A stretch of DNA of 64,000 nt from CALNYZ01 sp942490945 (lineage in GTDB: Bacteria; Pseudomonadota; Gammaproteobacteria; UBA6429; Thiohalophilaceae): assembly GCA_942490945.1 (NCBI GenBank), contig CALNYZ010000018.1:930001-994000 (forward strand). The letters run 5' to 3'. Shown here piece after piece: positions 45,623-54,117 of this stretch. The notes under the pieces were generated by a model. It searched no databases. It saw nothing but the letters and a program-made list of their open reading frames with translations, and was not told the DNA's origin. The translations under genes and the position numbers were made by a program. Every line of letters begins with the position of its first letter. Position 1 is the first letter of the stretch.

Positions 45623-46648
45623 ATGATGAAAAAGAAAATACTTGCAATGACAATTGCCAGTGTGCTGTGTGTTCCAGTAGCAGTACAGGCGAAGGATGAA
45701 AAGAAAAAAGAGCAAGACAAAGACAATATGCCAACAGTATACGGCAAGGTGCACGTCTCCTATGGCACAATCGAAACTAAAGTAAATGGTGCCACTACTG
45801 TTGATAATTGGCAGGCACGTAGTCATGCTTCGCGTCTGGGATTTAAAGGTTCGCGTGATCTTGGCGATGGTCTTGAAGCTATCTACAAGTTTGAATGGCA
45901 GGTAGATTACGAGCAATCAAGTGATGCGGCGTTAGATCGACGAAATATGTATGTTGGTTTGAAAGATAGCTGGGGCGAAGTCAGAATAGGTCGACATGAT
46001 ACACCCTTGAAAATGGCGCAAGGTAAATTCGATCAGTTTGGTGATACCGATGCCGATTTGAAAAATGCGGGTGATGAGGATGGTGAAAATCGTCTGGATA
46101 ATATTATTCTGTACAAGGGTAAAACCGGTGATTTTGGCTATGCATTGGCATTTGCGCCGGGTGAAGGTGCACCACCGAGCAGTACCACAGATGATGGCCC
46201 CGCAGATACCATCTCTGCTTCTTTAAGTTACGACAAAGGTCCACTCTATCTTGCTATAGCGCACGACAGTTATGCAAACGGTGCCAATCAAGCGAGTGAC
46301 GCGCTTACCCGTTTTGTTGGTACATACAAATTTAGTGGTATGCAACTCGGTGTACTGGTACAAAATGGTGTAGAGGCGGCCGACAGCGCAACAGCAGAAG
46401 AAGATTGGTTAGGCTTGAGTTTTAACGCCAAGCTCGGTAAAAAAGGTAAAATCAAGGCGCAATACATCACGGTTGAAGATAGCCAAACGAATCCACTTGA
46501 AGGTCGACTCATGGCCGTGGGTTATGATTATAAGTTTGACAAGAAAACAACCGGCTATGTCATGTATTCAAATCTTGAAGAAGAACAGTCTGGCGTTAAA
46601 ACACTTGAGAATACATTTTTAGGTGTAGGGATGATTCTGAAATTTTAA
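45623..46648 (+). CDS. General outer-membrane porin (Gram-negative porin family)
   Basis: A 341-residue trimeric-type porin. After a signal peptide (ILAMTIASVLCVPVAVQA) the mature protein begins with a Lys/Glu/Asp-rich patch, then the first strand TVYGKVHVSYG. SRLGFKGSRDLGDGLEAIYKFEWQ, NMYVGLKDSWGEVRIGRHDTP (the constriction-loop region) and the terminal FLGVGMILKF with C-terminal Phe are porin signatures. Solute preference cannot be read from sequence. A terminator follows; a Pho-box-like site precedes it. Confidence 0.92.
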   Translation: MMKKKILAMTIASVLCVPVAVQAKDEKKKEQDKDNMPTVYGKVHVSYGTIETKVNGATTVDNWQARSHASRLGFKGSRDLGDGLEAIYKFEWQVDYEQSSDAALDRRNMYVGLKDSWGEVRIGRHDTPLKMAQGKFDQFGDTDADLKNAGDEDGENRLDNIILYKGKTGDFGYALAFAPGEGAPPSSTTDDGPADTISASLSYDKGPLYLAIAHDSYANGANQASDALTRFVGTYKFSGMQLGVLVQNGVEAADSATAEEDWLGLSFNAKLGKKGKIKAQYITVEDSQTNPLEGRLMAVGYDYKFDKKTTGYVMYSNLEEEQSGVKTLENTFLGVGMILKF

Positions 46649-46730
46649 TTCGGTGTTTCAGAATTGGACATGAAATTTCGGACACAGGATGTGTCTGAAT
46701 ATGATTGCAATTTTATGCGATCAGCATAAT

Positions 46731-46763
46731 AAGTACTGCGATTGTTCGCAGTACTTATTTTTT
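46731..46763 (+). terminator. Rho-independent terminator after the porin gene
   Basis: AAGTACTGCG and CGCAGTACTT form a perfect 10-bp stem with a 6-nt loop, followed by ATTTTTTT. The stop codon of the convergent Sel1 gene (46757-46755) lies inside this hairpin. Confidence 0.9.
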
Positions 46764-47330
46764 TATGTGCTTCTGCCAGTTGGCTGCTTTTTTTGGATCA
46801 ACTGGCATACCGTACAAGCCTTTGCTATAAACTTCGGCCAGGGCTTGTGCGGATTCAGGTTGTCCCTGTTTTGCTGCACGGGTCCACCAGCTGATTGCTG
46901 CTTCTGGCAAATAACCCACTCCCCATCCTTTGGCATACATCACACCAAGGTTGTATTGGGATTCGGCATGGCCATATTCGGCGGCTTGCTTCCACCAATA
47001 CACCGCGTCTTTACGGCTTTGTGAAACATCCTTGCTGGTCATGTAGATGACACCCAGATTATAGGCTGCATCGACACTGCCATAATAGGCCGCTCGTTTG
47101 TACCAATTGATAGCCGTGCGGGTATTTTGTGTGACACCTTTACCGTGTTCAAATACCAGCCCCATGTTGTACATGGCATCAGCATTGTCTTTTTTTGCCA
47201 GTGGTAACCACAGGTTGATGGCTGTTTGATAGCGTCCTTCACGGTAGGCATCAAAGCCGTCTTCAAGTGCGCCAGCGTACGCATTCATCATGATTGCGAA
47301 GTTAAGCAAAAAAATACAGAAATATCGCAT
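46755..47330 (-). CDS. Sel1-repeat (TPR-like) periplasmic protein
   Basis: A 191-residue exported protein. A signal peptide (YFCIFLLNFAIMMNAYA) is followed by one TPR-like helix pair and about four Sel1 repeats: ADAMYNMGLVFEHGKGV, VDAAYNLGVIYMTSKDV, AESQYNLGVMYAKGWGV and PESAQALAEVYSKGL. Sel1 proteins mediate protein contacts in the envelope or act in signalling; no partner is visible. Its 3' end runs into the porin terminator. Confidence 0.9.
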   Translation of the reverse strand: MRYFCIFLLNFAIMMNAYAGALEDGFDAYREGRYQTAINLWLPLAKKDNADAMYNMGLVFEHGKGVTQNTRTAINWYKRAAYYGSVDAAYNLGVIYMTSKDVSQSRKDAVYWWKQAAEYGHAESQYNLGVMYAKGWGVGYLPEAAISWWTRAAKQGQPESAQALAEVYSKGLYGMPVDPKKAANWQKHIKK

Positions 47331-47420
47331 GTTTATATATTACCCGCGTGGTAACTATTTTCAGATAGATACCATTTATATCGGGTAATAAGCAGCAAGC
47401 TTTATAGTAGAAAAGGGGAA

Positions 47421-48344
47421 TTACAGCGGGTTATTGTGTTCGCGGAGTAAAAATTCCAGTAGTGCTTTTTGGCTATGCAGGCGGTTTTCTGCTGCATCCC
47501 AGACAACACTTTGGGAGCCATCGAGTACTTCAGCCGTCACCTCTTCACCGCGATGAGCCGGCAAACAATGCGTGAACAAGGCATCCGGTTTGGCATGTGC
47601 CATAAGCTGGGCAGTCACCTGGTATGGCATGAAATGCTTGATGCGTTGTGATTGCTCCTGTTCCTGACCCATGCTGGCCCAGACATCAGTCGTAATCATG
47701 TCAGAATCCTTGGCAGCAGTTACCGGATCAGTTGTGATTTTAACGCGCTCACCAGCAGCTGTTACAATATCAGTATCGGGCTCAAAGCCTTTTGGACAGG
47801 CGATATTAAGCTGAAAATCAAACTGCCGTGCGGCATTAATATAGGAATGACACATATTATTGCCGTCACCAATCCAGGTGATGGTTTTGCCCTTGATTGA
47901 ACCGCGATGTTCAATAAAAGTTTGAATATCAGCAAGCAGCTGACATGGATGGTATCGATCAGTCAAGGCATTGATTACCGGGACTCGGGAATAGGCCGCA
48001 AATTTTTCGACAGATTCATGTTCATAGGTACGTATCATAATGATGTCAACCATGCGTGACAAAACGCGCGCACTGTCTTCAACCGGCTCACCGCGACCGA
48101 GCTGGGTATCGCGCGGTGATAAAAATATCGCATGACCGCCAAACTGTACCATTGCCGTTTCAAAAGAAACGCGTGTGCGGGTAGATGACTTGTCAAAAAT
48201 CATCCCCAGTACCTTGTTCTGGAACGGAGCATAAATATCACCACGATGCTGAATGGCTTTTAATTCTATCGCACGGGTAATAACCTGTTGCAGTTCAGTC
48301 GAACTGAAATCGAGTAATGTTAAAAAATGGCGTATATTATTCAT
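47421..48344 (-). CDS. argF: Ornithine carbamoyltransferase
   Basis: Converts ornithine and carbamoyl phosphate to citrulline. The carbamoyl-phosphate loop SSTRTR is in MIFDKSSTRTRVSFETAM; HPCQ (RYHPCQLLADI), WIGDGNNMCHSYI and the ornithine loop HCLPAHRGEEV are all intact. 307 residues is standard for the catabolic/anabolic bacterial enzyme. It follows argD by 19 bp, forming an argD-argF operon. Confidence 0.96.
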   Translation of the reverse strand: MNNIRHFLTLLDFSSTELQQVITRAIELKAIQHRGDIYAPFQNKVLGMIFDKSSTRTRVSFETAMVQFGGHAIFLSPRDTQLGRGEPVEDSARVLSRMVDIIMIRTYEHESVEKFAAYSRVPVINALTDRYHPCQLLADIQTFIEHRGSIKGKTITWIGDGNNMCHSYINAARQFDFQLNIACPKGFEPDTDIVTAAGERVKITTDPVTAAKDSDMITTDVWASMGQEQEQSQRIKHFMPYQVTAQLMAHAKPDALFTHCLPAHRGEEVTAEVLDGSQSVVWDAAENRLHSQKALLEFLLREHNNPL

Positions 48345-48363
48345 TTATCGACCGGTTATTGTG

Positions 48364-49542
48364 TTATTGATTGAGCAGGAAATTTTTTATCAATCCGCTT
48401 GTTTGTGAAACGATTTGATGTGCCTGTTCATCGCTTAATATGAGTGGTGGCAACAGTCGCACGACACGTTCAGCGGTAACGTTAATTAATAATCCCTGTT
48501 CCAGCGCCTGTTTGCTCAATATACCGCAAGGTTTGTCCAGTTCAACAGCGAGCATTAATCCTTTGCCACGAATATCGACAACACCGGCAACACCATCAAG
48601 TTCTTTTTTAAAATCTGTCAACATCGTATCACCCAGCTGTTTTGCGCGCGTGACAAGTTGTTGCTGTTCCAATGTTTCAAGAACGGCCAGAGCAGCAGAA
48701 CAAACAAGCGGGTTTCCACCATAGGTACTGCCGTGGTGGCCAGGTTTGAATAAGTCAGCAGCTATGTTGCTGGCAAGACATGCACCGATCGGTACACCGT
48801 TACCCAATCCTTTTGCCAGAGTCATAATATCGGGGCTAATGTCTGTGTGTTGAAATGCAAACATTTTACCGGTGCGACCCATGCCGGTTTGTATTTCATC
48901 GAGAATCAATAACCAGTTGTTAGCATCACAGATTTTTCTGATGCCATTTAAATAGTTTGCATCCGGAACATTAATACCACCTTCACCTGTGACAGGTTCA
49001 ACCATTACGGCCACGACGTTGGCATTGTTGCGGGCGATTTTTTCCAGTGCGGGGAGATCATTATAAGGTGCACGCACAAAACCCTGTACCAGAGGTTCAA
49101 ATCCTGCCTGGACTTTTCTGCTGCCGGTCGCCGTCAGTGTTGCCATGGTGCGGCCATGAAAGCTGCCTTCCATTACGACGATAGTGGGAATGTCGATGTC
49201 TTTACTGTGACCATATAATCTTGCCAGTTTAATGGCAGCTTCATTTGCTTCTGCACCTGAATTACAAAAAAAAGCGCGATCCATTCCGGCCTGGCTTGTC
49301 AGTTTTTCGGCGAGCTCTTCCTGCAAGGCAATGTGATACCAGTTGGAAGTGTGAACCAGCGTCTTGAGTTGTTTTGCTACCGCCTGTGCAACTGCCGGGT
49401 GCGCATGGCCGAGACCACAGACAGCCACACCACTGAGTGCATCCAGATATTGTTTGCCGGCAGTGTCCCATAAAACCGCACCTTCACCATGACTGAACGT
49501 CACATCAAAGGGGGCATAATTTTGCATGAGATGTTTACTCAT
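48364..49542 (-). CDS. argD: Acetylornithine aminotransferase
   Basis: PLP-dependent class III aminotransferase, 392 residues, converting N-acetylglutamate semialdehyde to N-acetylornithine (often also succinyl-diaminopimelate). Motifs are VWDTAGKQYLDALSG-like at the N-terminus, FCNSGAEANEAAIKLAR, EGSFHGRTMATL, LDEIQTGMGRTGKMFAFQH and the PLP lysine in TLAKGLGNGVPIGA. First gene of argD-argF. Confidence 0.95.
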   Translation of the reverse strand: MSKHLMQNYAPFDVTFSHGEGAVLWDTAGKQYLDALSGVAVCGLGHAHPAVAQAVAKQLKTLVHTSNWYHIALQEELAEKLTSQAGMDRAFFCNSGAEANEAAIKLARLYGHSKDIDIPTIVVMEGSFHGRTMATLTATGSRKVQAGFEPLVQGFVRAPYNDLPALEKIARNNANVVAVMVEPVTGEGGINVPDANYLNGIRKICDANNWLLILDEIQTGMGRTGKMFAFQHTDISPDIMTLAKGLGNGVPIGACLASNIAADLFKPGHHGSTYGGNPLVCSAALAVLETLEQQQLVTRAKQLGDTMLTDFKKELDGVAGVVDIRGKGLMLAVELDKPCGILSKQALEQGLLINVTAERVVRLLPPLILSDEQAHQIVSQTSGLIKNFLLNQ

Positions 49543-49591
49543 ATCACTCTACTTGATCCACAAAAATAATTACAAAACCAGATTGCGTAAA

Positions 49592-49624
49592 AACAAAAAG
49601 GCAGTCCTGTTAAATCAGACTGCC
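49592..49624 (-). terminator. Rho-independent terminator (minus strand), distal of two
   Basis: GGCAGTC and GACTGCC form a 7-bp stem (49624-49618 with 49606-49600), then TTTTTGTTTTT on the minus strand. It lies between the PuuD-like gene and argD and can stop read-through into argD. Confidence 0.75.
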
Positions 49625-49684
49625 AATGAGTATTTGATTGTAGTCGTTTGCGCGGTATTCATCAAACCCGCATCCGTCTAGCCT

Positions 49685-49728
49685 AAACAAAAACCCCGGC
49701 CCCGAGATTAACATGGGTACCGGGTTTG
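49685..49728 (-). terminator. Rho-independent terminator after the PuuD-like gene
   Basis: On the minus strand an AAACCCGG arm and a CCGGGGTTTTT arm form an imperfect stem followed by TTGTTT, 24 bp past the stop codon of the PuuD-like gene. Confidence 0.6.
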
Positions 49729-49751
49729 TATTTAGAAGTACCTTGTTGTTA

Positions 49752-50348
49752 CTAGAATGGGAAATATCCGTGCATATGGCCGGTCATGCCCATTAGCATT
49801 GGAATCGATAGTGCTGTATTGGTGCGTGATGCCATTAATGCAGTAAATGCGGCTTTAGCTTTTTGCTCATCAGTAGCCTCGACCATACCGAGAACTTTCT
49901 TTTGGTTTGGCCAAATCAGGACCCAGACATTGAATAGCATAATGGTACCTAACCATGCGCCCATACCGATCACCTGGTAACCCTCCGCAAAGCTGAATGC
50001 TGCAGTGACACCTGAGCCAGGTGCGGTATGTATTGCTTCCAGTGCCATTGCGCCGGTTAACCATGTGACGACCGCAGCCCAACGGAACCACAACAATGCT
50101 GCTGGAGCAACATGCTTGGTGATACCCGCTGCAGTACCGTCGGCCTTCGCTTTACCGAGCGCAGGTACTTGTACGAAGTTGAAATAATAGAGCAACCCAA
50201 TCCAGGTGATACCGGCAGCGACGTGAATCCATACCCAAAATGCGGTTGGATTTACACCGGTCGGGCTGCGACCCATTACTAAAATAATCACGACAGCGAG
50301 GACGACACCAGTAACGATGGTGCCGAGAATGGATTTAAGTGGATTCAT
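49752..50348 (-). CDS. PuuD-like membrane domain protein (urate hydroxylase N-terminal domain family)
   Basis: A 198-residue inner-membrane protein with about five helices. FWVWIHVAAGITWIGLLYYFNFVQVPAL, with a His in the first helix, and the later AAVVTWLTGAMALEA, GYQVIGMGAWLGTIMLFNVWVLIWPNQKKVLG and NTALSIPMLMGMTGHM match the PuuD transmembrane domain. The C-terminal cytochrome c domain of true urate hydroxylase is missing, and no purine-catabolism genes are near. Conserved His residues suggest haem binding. It is divergent from hyuB, with two terminators behind it. Confidence 0.75.
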   Translation of the reverse strand: MNPLKSILGTIVTGVVLAVVIILVMGRSPTGVNPTAFWVWIHVAAGITWIGLLYYFNFVQVPALGKAKADGTAAGITKHVAPAALLWFRWAAVVTWLTGAMALEAIHTAPGSGVTAAFSFAEGYQVIGMGAWLGTIMLFNVWVLIWPNQKKVLGMVEATDEQKAKAAFTALMASRTNTALSIPMLMGMTGHMHGYFPF

Positions 50349-50523
50349 GTATTCTCCCCTAATTTTGTTAGGTTTTATGTGAATTGGATTAAACGACTAT
50401 TTTACTATGGTAACACTACGATAGCACGGCTGTTTAGACAGATTCTCAGTATAATTTACCTAAAATTTAATGTAGCGGTCATTAGATTTCCAAATCAAAT
50501 TAATCACTTGTAAACTCGCAGGC

Positions 50524-52071
50524 ATGAATCCAATTGAACTGAGCCTTTTTTCCAGCCGTTTAACGGCAATTTGTGAAGAAATGGGCGCTGTATTACAGCG
50601 TGCGGCATTTTCGCCGAATATTCGAGACCGGCTGGATTTCTCGTGCGCGATTTTTAGCCTTGATGGTGATCTGATAGCACAAGCAGCACACATCCCTGTT
50701 CATCTCGGCAGCATGGCGTATGCGATGCGGGGTATTGTCGAGACAATGGATTGGTCTGAGGGGGATATGGTCATAGTAAATGATCCCTATCTTGGCGGGA
50801 CCCATTTACCCGATGTGACGGTCATCGCACCTGTTTTTGTTGACGACAAGTTGCAGGCATTTGTTGCGAACAGAGCCCATCATGCTGACATTGGCGCCGA
50901 AAGCCCTGGTTCTATGCCGATTTCAAGCAGTTTGCAAGAAGAGGGCTTAATTATTCCGCCCACCTATTTAATAAAGTCTGGCGAGTTGAATGACAAATTC
51001 ATGGATGCATTTTTGGATGCGACACATAATAAGGTCATTGCCCAGGGAGATATTGCTGCCCAGATCAGTGCTAACCGCACAGGTTTGAAGCGACTGCAGG
51101 CATTAAACATACAGCACGGTGAAGCTGACTTTCAGTCAGGTCTGGACGCGTTGCAAGATTATGCAGCAAGACTGGCCGCTGTAGCCTATCAACAAATTCC
51201 GGATGGTGAATACCGGTTCAGTGATGTGATGGACGATGATGGACAAGGTCAGTTTGATATTAAGATAAGTGCGACCTTACACGTATTGGCTGGAAAAATT
51301 CGCGTCGACTTTTCAGGAACATCAAAGCAAGTGCAGGGCAATATCAATTGTCCACTGTCCGTTGCCGCCGCGGCAGTCTATTACGTATTTCGCTGTCTAC
51401 TGCCCGACTATGCACCGGCCTGTGCGGGTACCTTTCGTGACATCACGTTATCCGCGCCGCCAGGATGCCTGGTCAACGCAACCCGACCCGCAGCAGTTGC
51501 AGCCGGAAACGTGGAAACCAGTACGCGTATTGTTGATGTCATCATGGGTGCGCTGGTGAAAGCGATTCCGGAAAAAATGGCCGCAGCAAGTCACGGCAGT
51601 ATGAATAATATCGCTTTTGGTGCGCGCGATGATGGAAGTGGCAATATGCGTTCCAGCTGGGACTATTATGAAACGATCGGCGGCGGTATGGGTGCGCATG
51701 CAAACGGCAACGGATTATCGGCTGTGCAGACGCATATGACCAATACATTGAATACGCCTATTGAAGTACTTGAGAGTCACTTTCCGTTACGTATTCAACG
51801 ATATGCTATTCGTGACAACTCCGGCGGCAAGGGTCAGCATAGTGGAGGAAACGGTATGCTGCGTGAATATATGTTTTTGCAAGCTGCCTCATGTACCGTG
51901 TTAACTGAGCGACGTCGTCACGCTCCCTGGGGTATACAACAAGGACAACCGGGTAGTGCCGGGGAAAATTTAATAAACGGTAAACCGATTGCCGCAAAAG
52001 TGAGTCTGGAATTACAGGCAGGGGATGTGCTTACTATCAAGACACCGGGTGGTGGTGGTTGGAGTAGATAG
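50524..52071 (+). CDS. Hydantoinase B / 5-oxoprolinase family protein, unpaired
   Basis: A 515-residue HyuB-type subunit. MNPIELSLFSSRLTAICEEMG, then RDRLDFSCAIFSLDG, VHLGSMAYAMRGIVE, NDPYLGGTHLPDVTVIAPVF and NRAHHADIGAESPGSMP are typical, as are the C-terminal GGGMGAHANGNG, RDNSGGKGQHSGGNGMLREY and TPGGGGW. Family enzymes hydrolyse hydantoins or 5-oxoproline with ATP and normally need HyuA; none is adjacent. The real substrate is not defined. Confidence 0.88.
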   Translation: MNPIELSLFSSRLTAICEEMGAVLQRAAFSPNIRDRLDFSCAIFSLDGDLIAQAAHIPVHLGSMAYAMRGIVETMDWSEGDMVIVNDPYLGGTHLPDVTVIAPVFVDDKLQAFVANRAHHADIGAESPGSMPISSSLQEEGLIIPPTYLIKSGELNDKFMDAFLDATHNKVIAQGDIAAQISANRTGLKRLQALNIQHGEADFQSGLDALQDYAARLAAVAYQQIPDGEYRFSDVMDDDGQGQFDIKISATLHVLAGKIRVDFSGTSKQVQGNINCPLSVAAAAVYYVFRCLLPDYAPACAGTFRDITLSAPPGCLVNATRPAAVAAGNVETSTRIVDVIMGALVKAIPEKMAAASHGSMNNIAFGARDDGSGNMRSSWDYYETIGGGMGAHANGNGLSAVQTHMTNTLNTPIEVLESHFPLRIQRYAIRDNSGGKGQHSGGNGMLREYMFLQAASCTVLTERRRHAPWGIQQGQPGSAGENLINGKPIAAKVSLELQAGDVLTIKTPGGGGWSR

Positions 52072-52128
52072 GTTGTAACATCGAGATACAGTTTTATTTG
52101 TAACTTTTAAATGATAGTGAATCAATAA

Positions 52129-53907
52129 ATGTGTGGAATTTGCGGCGAAGTATATTTTAATCAAACCACTGCCACGCTGGATAACGTCAACAAGATGTTG
52201 CCCCGGCTGGAACGTCGTGGTCCGGATGCGGAAGGCAGTTGGTGTTATGAAAACGTGGCCTTCGGGCATCGTCGTTTATCGATAATTGATTTATCAGAAC
52301 ATTCCAATCAACCCATGATTGATAAAACACTGGGTCTGGTGTTGGTGTTTAATGGTGCTATTTATAATTATCCCGAGTTACGCAAACAATTCATTGCCGA
52401 GGGTTATGACTTTCAGTCGGAAGGTGATACCGAGGTTATTATCAAGGCTTATCACAAATGGGGTGAACATTGTCCGGAACATTTACACGGCATGTTTGCT
52501 TTCGCCATCTGGGATATTAACAAGCAAACCTTGTTTATTGCCCGAGATCGCATGGGTATTAAACCGTTTTATTTTAATATCAACAGTCAGCGCATCCGCT
52601 TTGCTTCCAATACACAGGCATTACTGGCGACAGATGATATTAACCGCGATATTGATCCGGTTGGCTTGCATCACCAGTTCACCTTGCATGCGGTAATACC
52701 GGCACCGCACACCATATTAAAAGGTATTCGCAAACTTGAACCGGGCACCAGTATCAGCATTGATAAATCCGGTAAACAAACACCGCGACGCTACTGGAAA
52801 CTGGATGCAATACGTCCCGACCAACCATTAACTGAACAACAATGGACTGATGCAATCCATACTGCGCTTCGTGAAGCGGTACGCAAGCGTATTGATGTTG
52901 CCGATGTGCCGGTCGGCGTTTTGTTATCCGGCGGACTGGATTCCAGTTTGCTGGTTGCATTACTGGCTGAAGCCGGCGTAAAAGATTTGCGCACTTTCTC
53001 AATCGGCTTTGAAGATCAGCCGGAAGAAAAAGGCAGCGAATTTGAATTCTCCGATCAGGTTGTCGAGCGTTATCAAACGCAGCATCATAAAATTCATATA
53101 CCCAATGATGATGTATTAAGACGTTTACCTGAAGCGGTAAAATTTATGTCAGAGCCTATGGTCGGGCAGGATGCGGTCGCGTTTTATTTGTTATCTGAAC
53201 AGGTCTCCCGACATGTGAAAGTCGTGCAAAGCGGACAAGGTGCCGACGAAGTCTTTGCCGGGTACTTCTGGTTTCCAAAGATGCAGGAATGTACAGAAGG
53301 TAGCGATGTACAACGTTTTGCGCGCTACTATTTTGATCGTGATCACGCCGAATTTTTGCAGACTGTCAGTCCGGAATATCGTCAGCAAGACTATACATCT
53401 GAAACTGTAGCCAATTTATTAGCCCGTCCCAAAGCTGATACCTTTCTGGATCGTGTATTACACATGGATGTGAACACCCTGATTGTTGATGATCCGGTAA
53501 AACGCGTCGACAATATGACCATGGCATGGGGGCTCGAAGCACGCGTGCCTTTTCTGGATCATTATCTGGTTGAACTGGCGGCCAGCATGCCGCCGGAAAT
53601 GAAACTAAAATCAGGCGGCAAGCATGTGTTGAAACAAATATCGCGTGGTTTGTTGCCCGATGCCGTTATTGATCGACCCAAAGGTTACTTTCCCATGCCG
53701 GCATTAAAATATGTTCGTGGTGAATTTCTGAATTTTATGCGCGATATTTTAAATTCATCCGTGTGCATCAATCGTAATTTGTATAATCGAGTATACGTAG
53801 AGAAATTACTCAGCGAACCCGACCAGCACTTTACCCGATTACAAGGCAGTAAACTTTGGCACCTTGCCTTGTTGGAATACTGGCTGCAGACACATATTTC
53901 TTCATAA
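52129..53907 (+). CDS. Asparagine-synthase-like amidotransferase, N-acetylglutaminylglutamine amide type
   Basis: A 592-residue protein. Residues 1-210 form a class II glutaminase with catalytic Cys2 (MCGICGE), RRGPDAEG, HRRLSIIDLSE and FNGAIYNYPELR. Residues about 225-592 form the ATP-pyrophosphatase domain (LLSGGLDSSLLVALLAE, SGQGADEVFAGYFWFPK). MCGICGE and LGLVLVFNGAIYNY resemble the trio amidotransferase of the osmolyte N-acetylglutaminylglutamine amide (TIGR03104) more than AsnB. The expected ngg ligase and M42 peptidase are not adjacent, so plain AsnB remains possible. Confidence 0.8.
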   Translation: MCGICGEVYFNQTTATLDNVNKMLPRLERRGPDAEGSWCYENVAFGHRRLSIIDLSEHSNQPMIDKTLGLVLVFNGAIYNYPELRKQFIAEGYDFQSEGDTEVIIKAYHKWGEHCPEHLHGMFAFAIWDINKQTLFIARDRMGIKPFYFNINSQRIRFASNTQALLATDDINRDIDPVGLHHQFTLHAVIPAPHTILKGIRKLEPGTSISIDKSGKQTPRRYWKLDAIRPDQPLTEQQWTDAIHTALREAVRKRIDVADVPVGVLLSGGLDSSLLVALLAEAGVKDLRTFSIGFEDQPEEKGSEFEFSDQVVERYQTQHHKIHIPNDDVLRRLPEAVKFMSEPMVGQDAVAFYLLSEQVSRHVKVVQSGQGADEVFAGYFWFPKMQECTEGSDVQRFARYYFDRDHAEFLQTVSPEYRQQDYTSETVANLLARPKADTFLDRVLHMDVNTLIVDDPVKRVDNMTMAWGLEARVPFLDHYLVELAASMPPEMKLKSGGKHVLKQISRGLLPDAVIDRPKGYFPMPALKYVRGEFLNFMRDILNSSVCINRNLYNRVYVEKLLSEPDQHFTRLQGSKLWHLALLEYWLQTHISS

Positions 53908-53945
53908 AAGAATCTCAAATCGTTTAAATAGTGGGAATTATCCCG

Positions 53946-53990
53946 ACTGCGAAAGTCGACTGCTATGCAGTCGTGCAGTATCATCTTTTT
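53946..53990 (+). terminator. Probable terminator after the amidotransferase gene
   Basis: Nested inverted repeats: CGACTGC-TAT-GCAGTCG (53957-53973) inside ACTGC (53946-53950) and GCAGT (53975-53979). A TCTTTTT run follows at 53984-53990, separated by a few bases, so the call is moderate. Confidence 0.5.
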
Positions 53991-54117
53991 AACTCCTTGT
54001 TTCTTAATGTTTTAATTCATTAATATTATATATTGCCACAAAAACAATTACTTAAGTGTGTATCTGAAACGCCGATATTTAAGGTTAAGGAACGTAGATA
54101 ACCTTAAACAGGCAGAT

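Noticed and set aside
49752..50348. True urate hydroxylase (puuD)
   Set aside because: The cytochrome c domain is missing and no purine-degradation genes are near, so only the membrane-domain family is claimed.
53946..53990. Attachment site or small RNA at nested inverted repeats
   Set aside because: A simple terminator-like hairpin explains it; no mobile genes are present.
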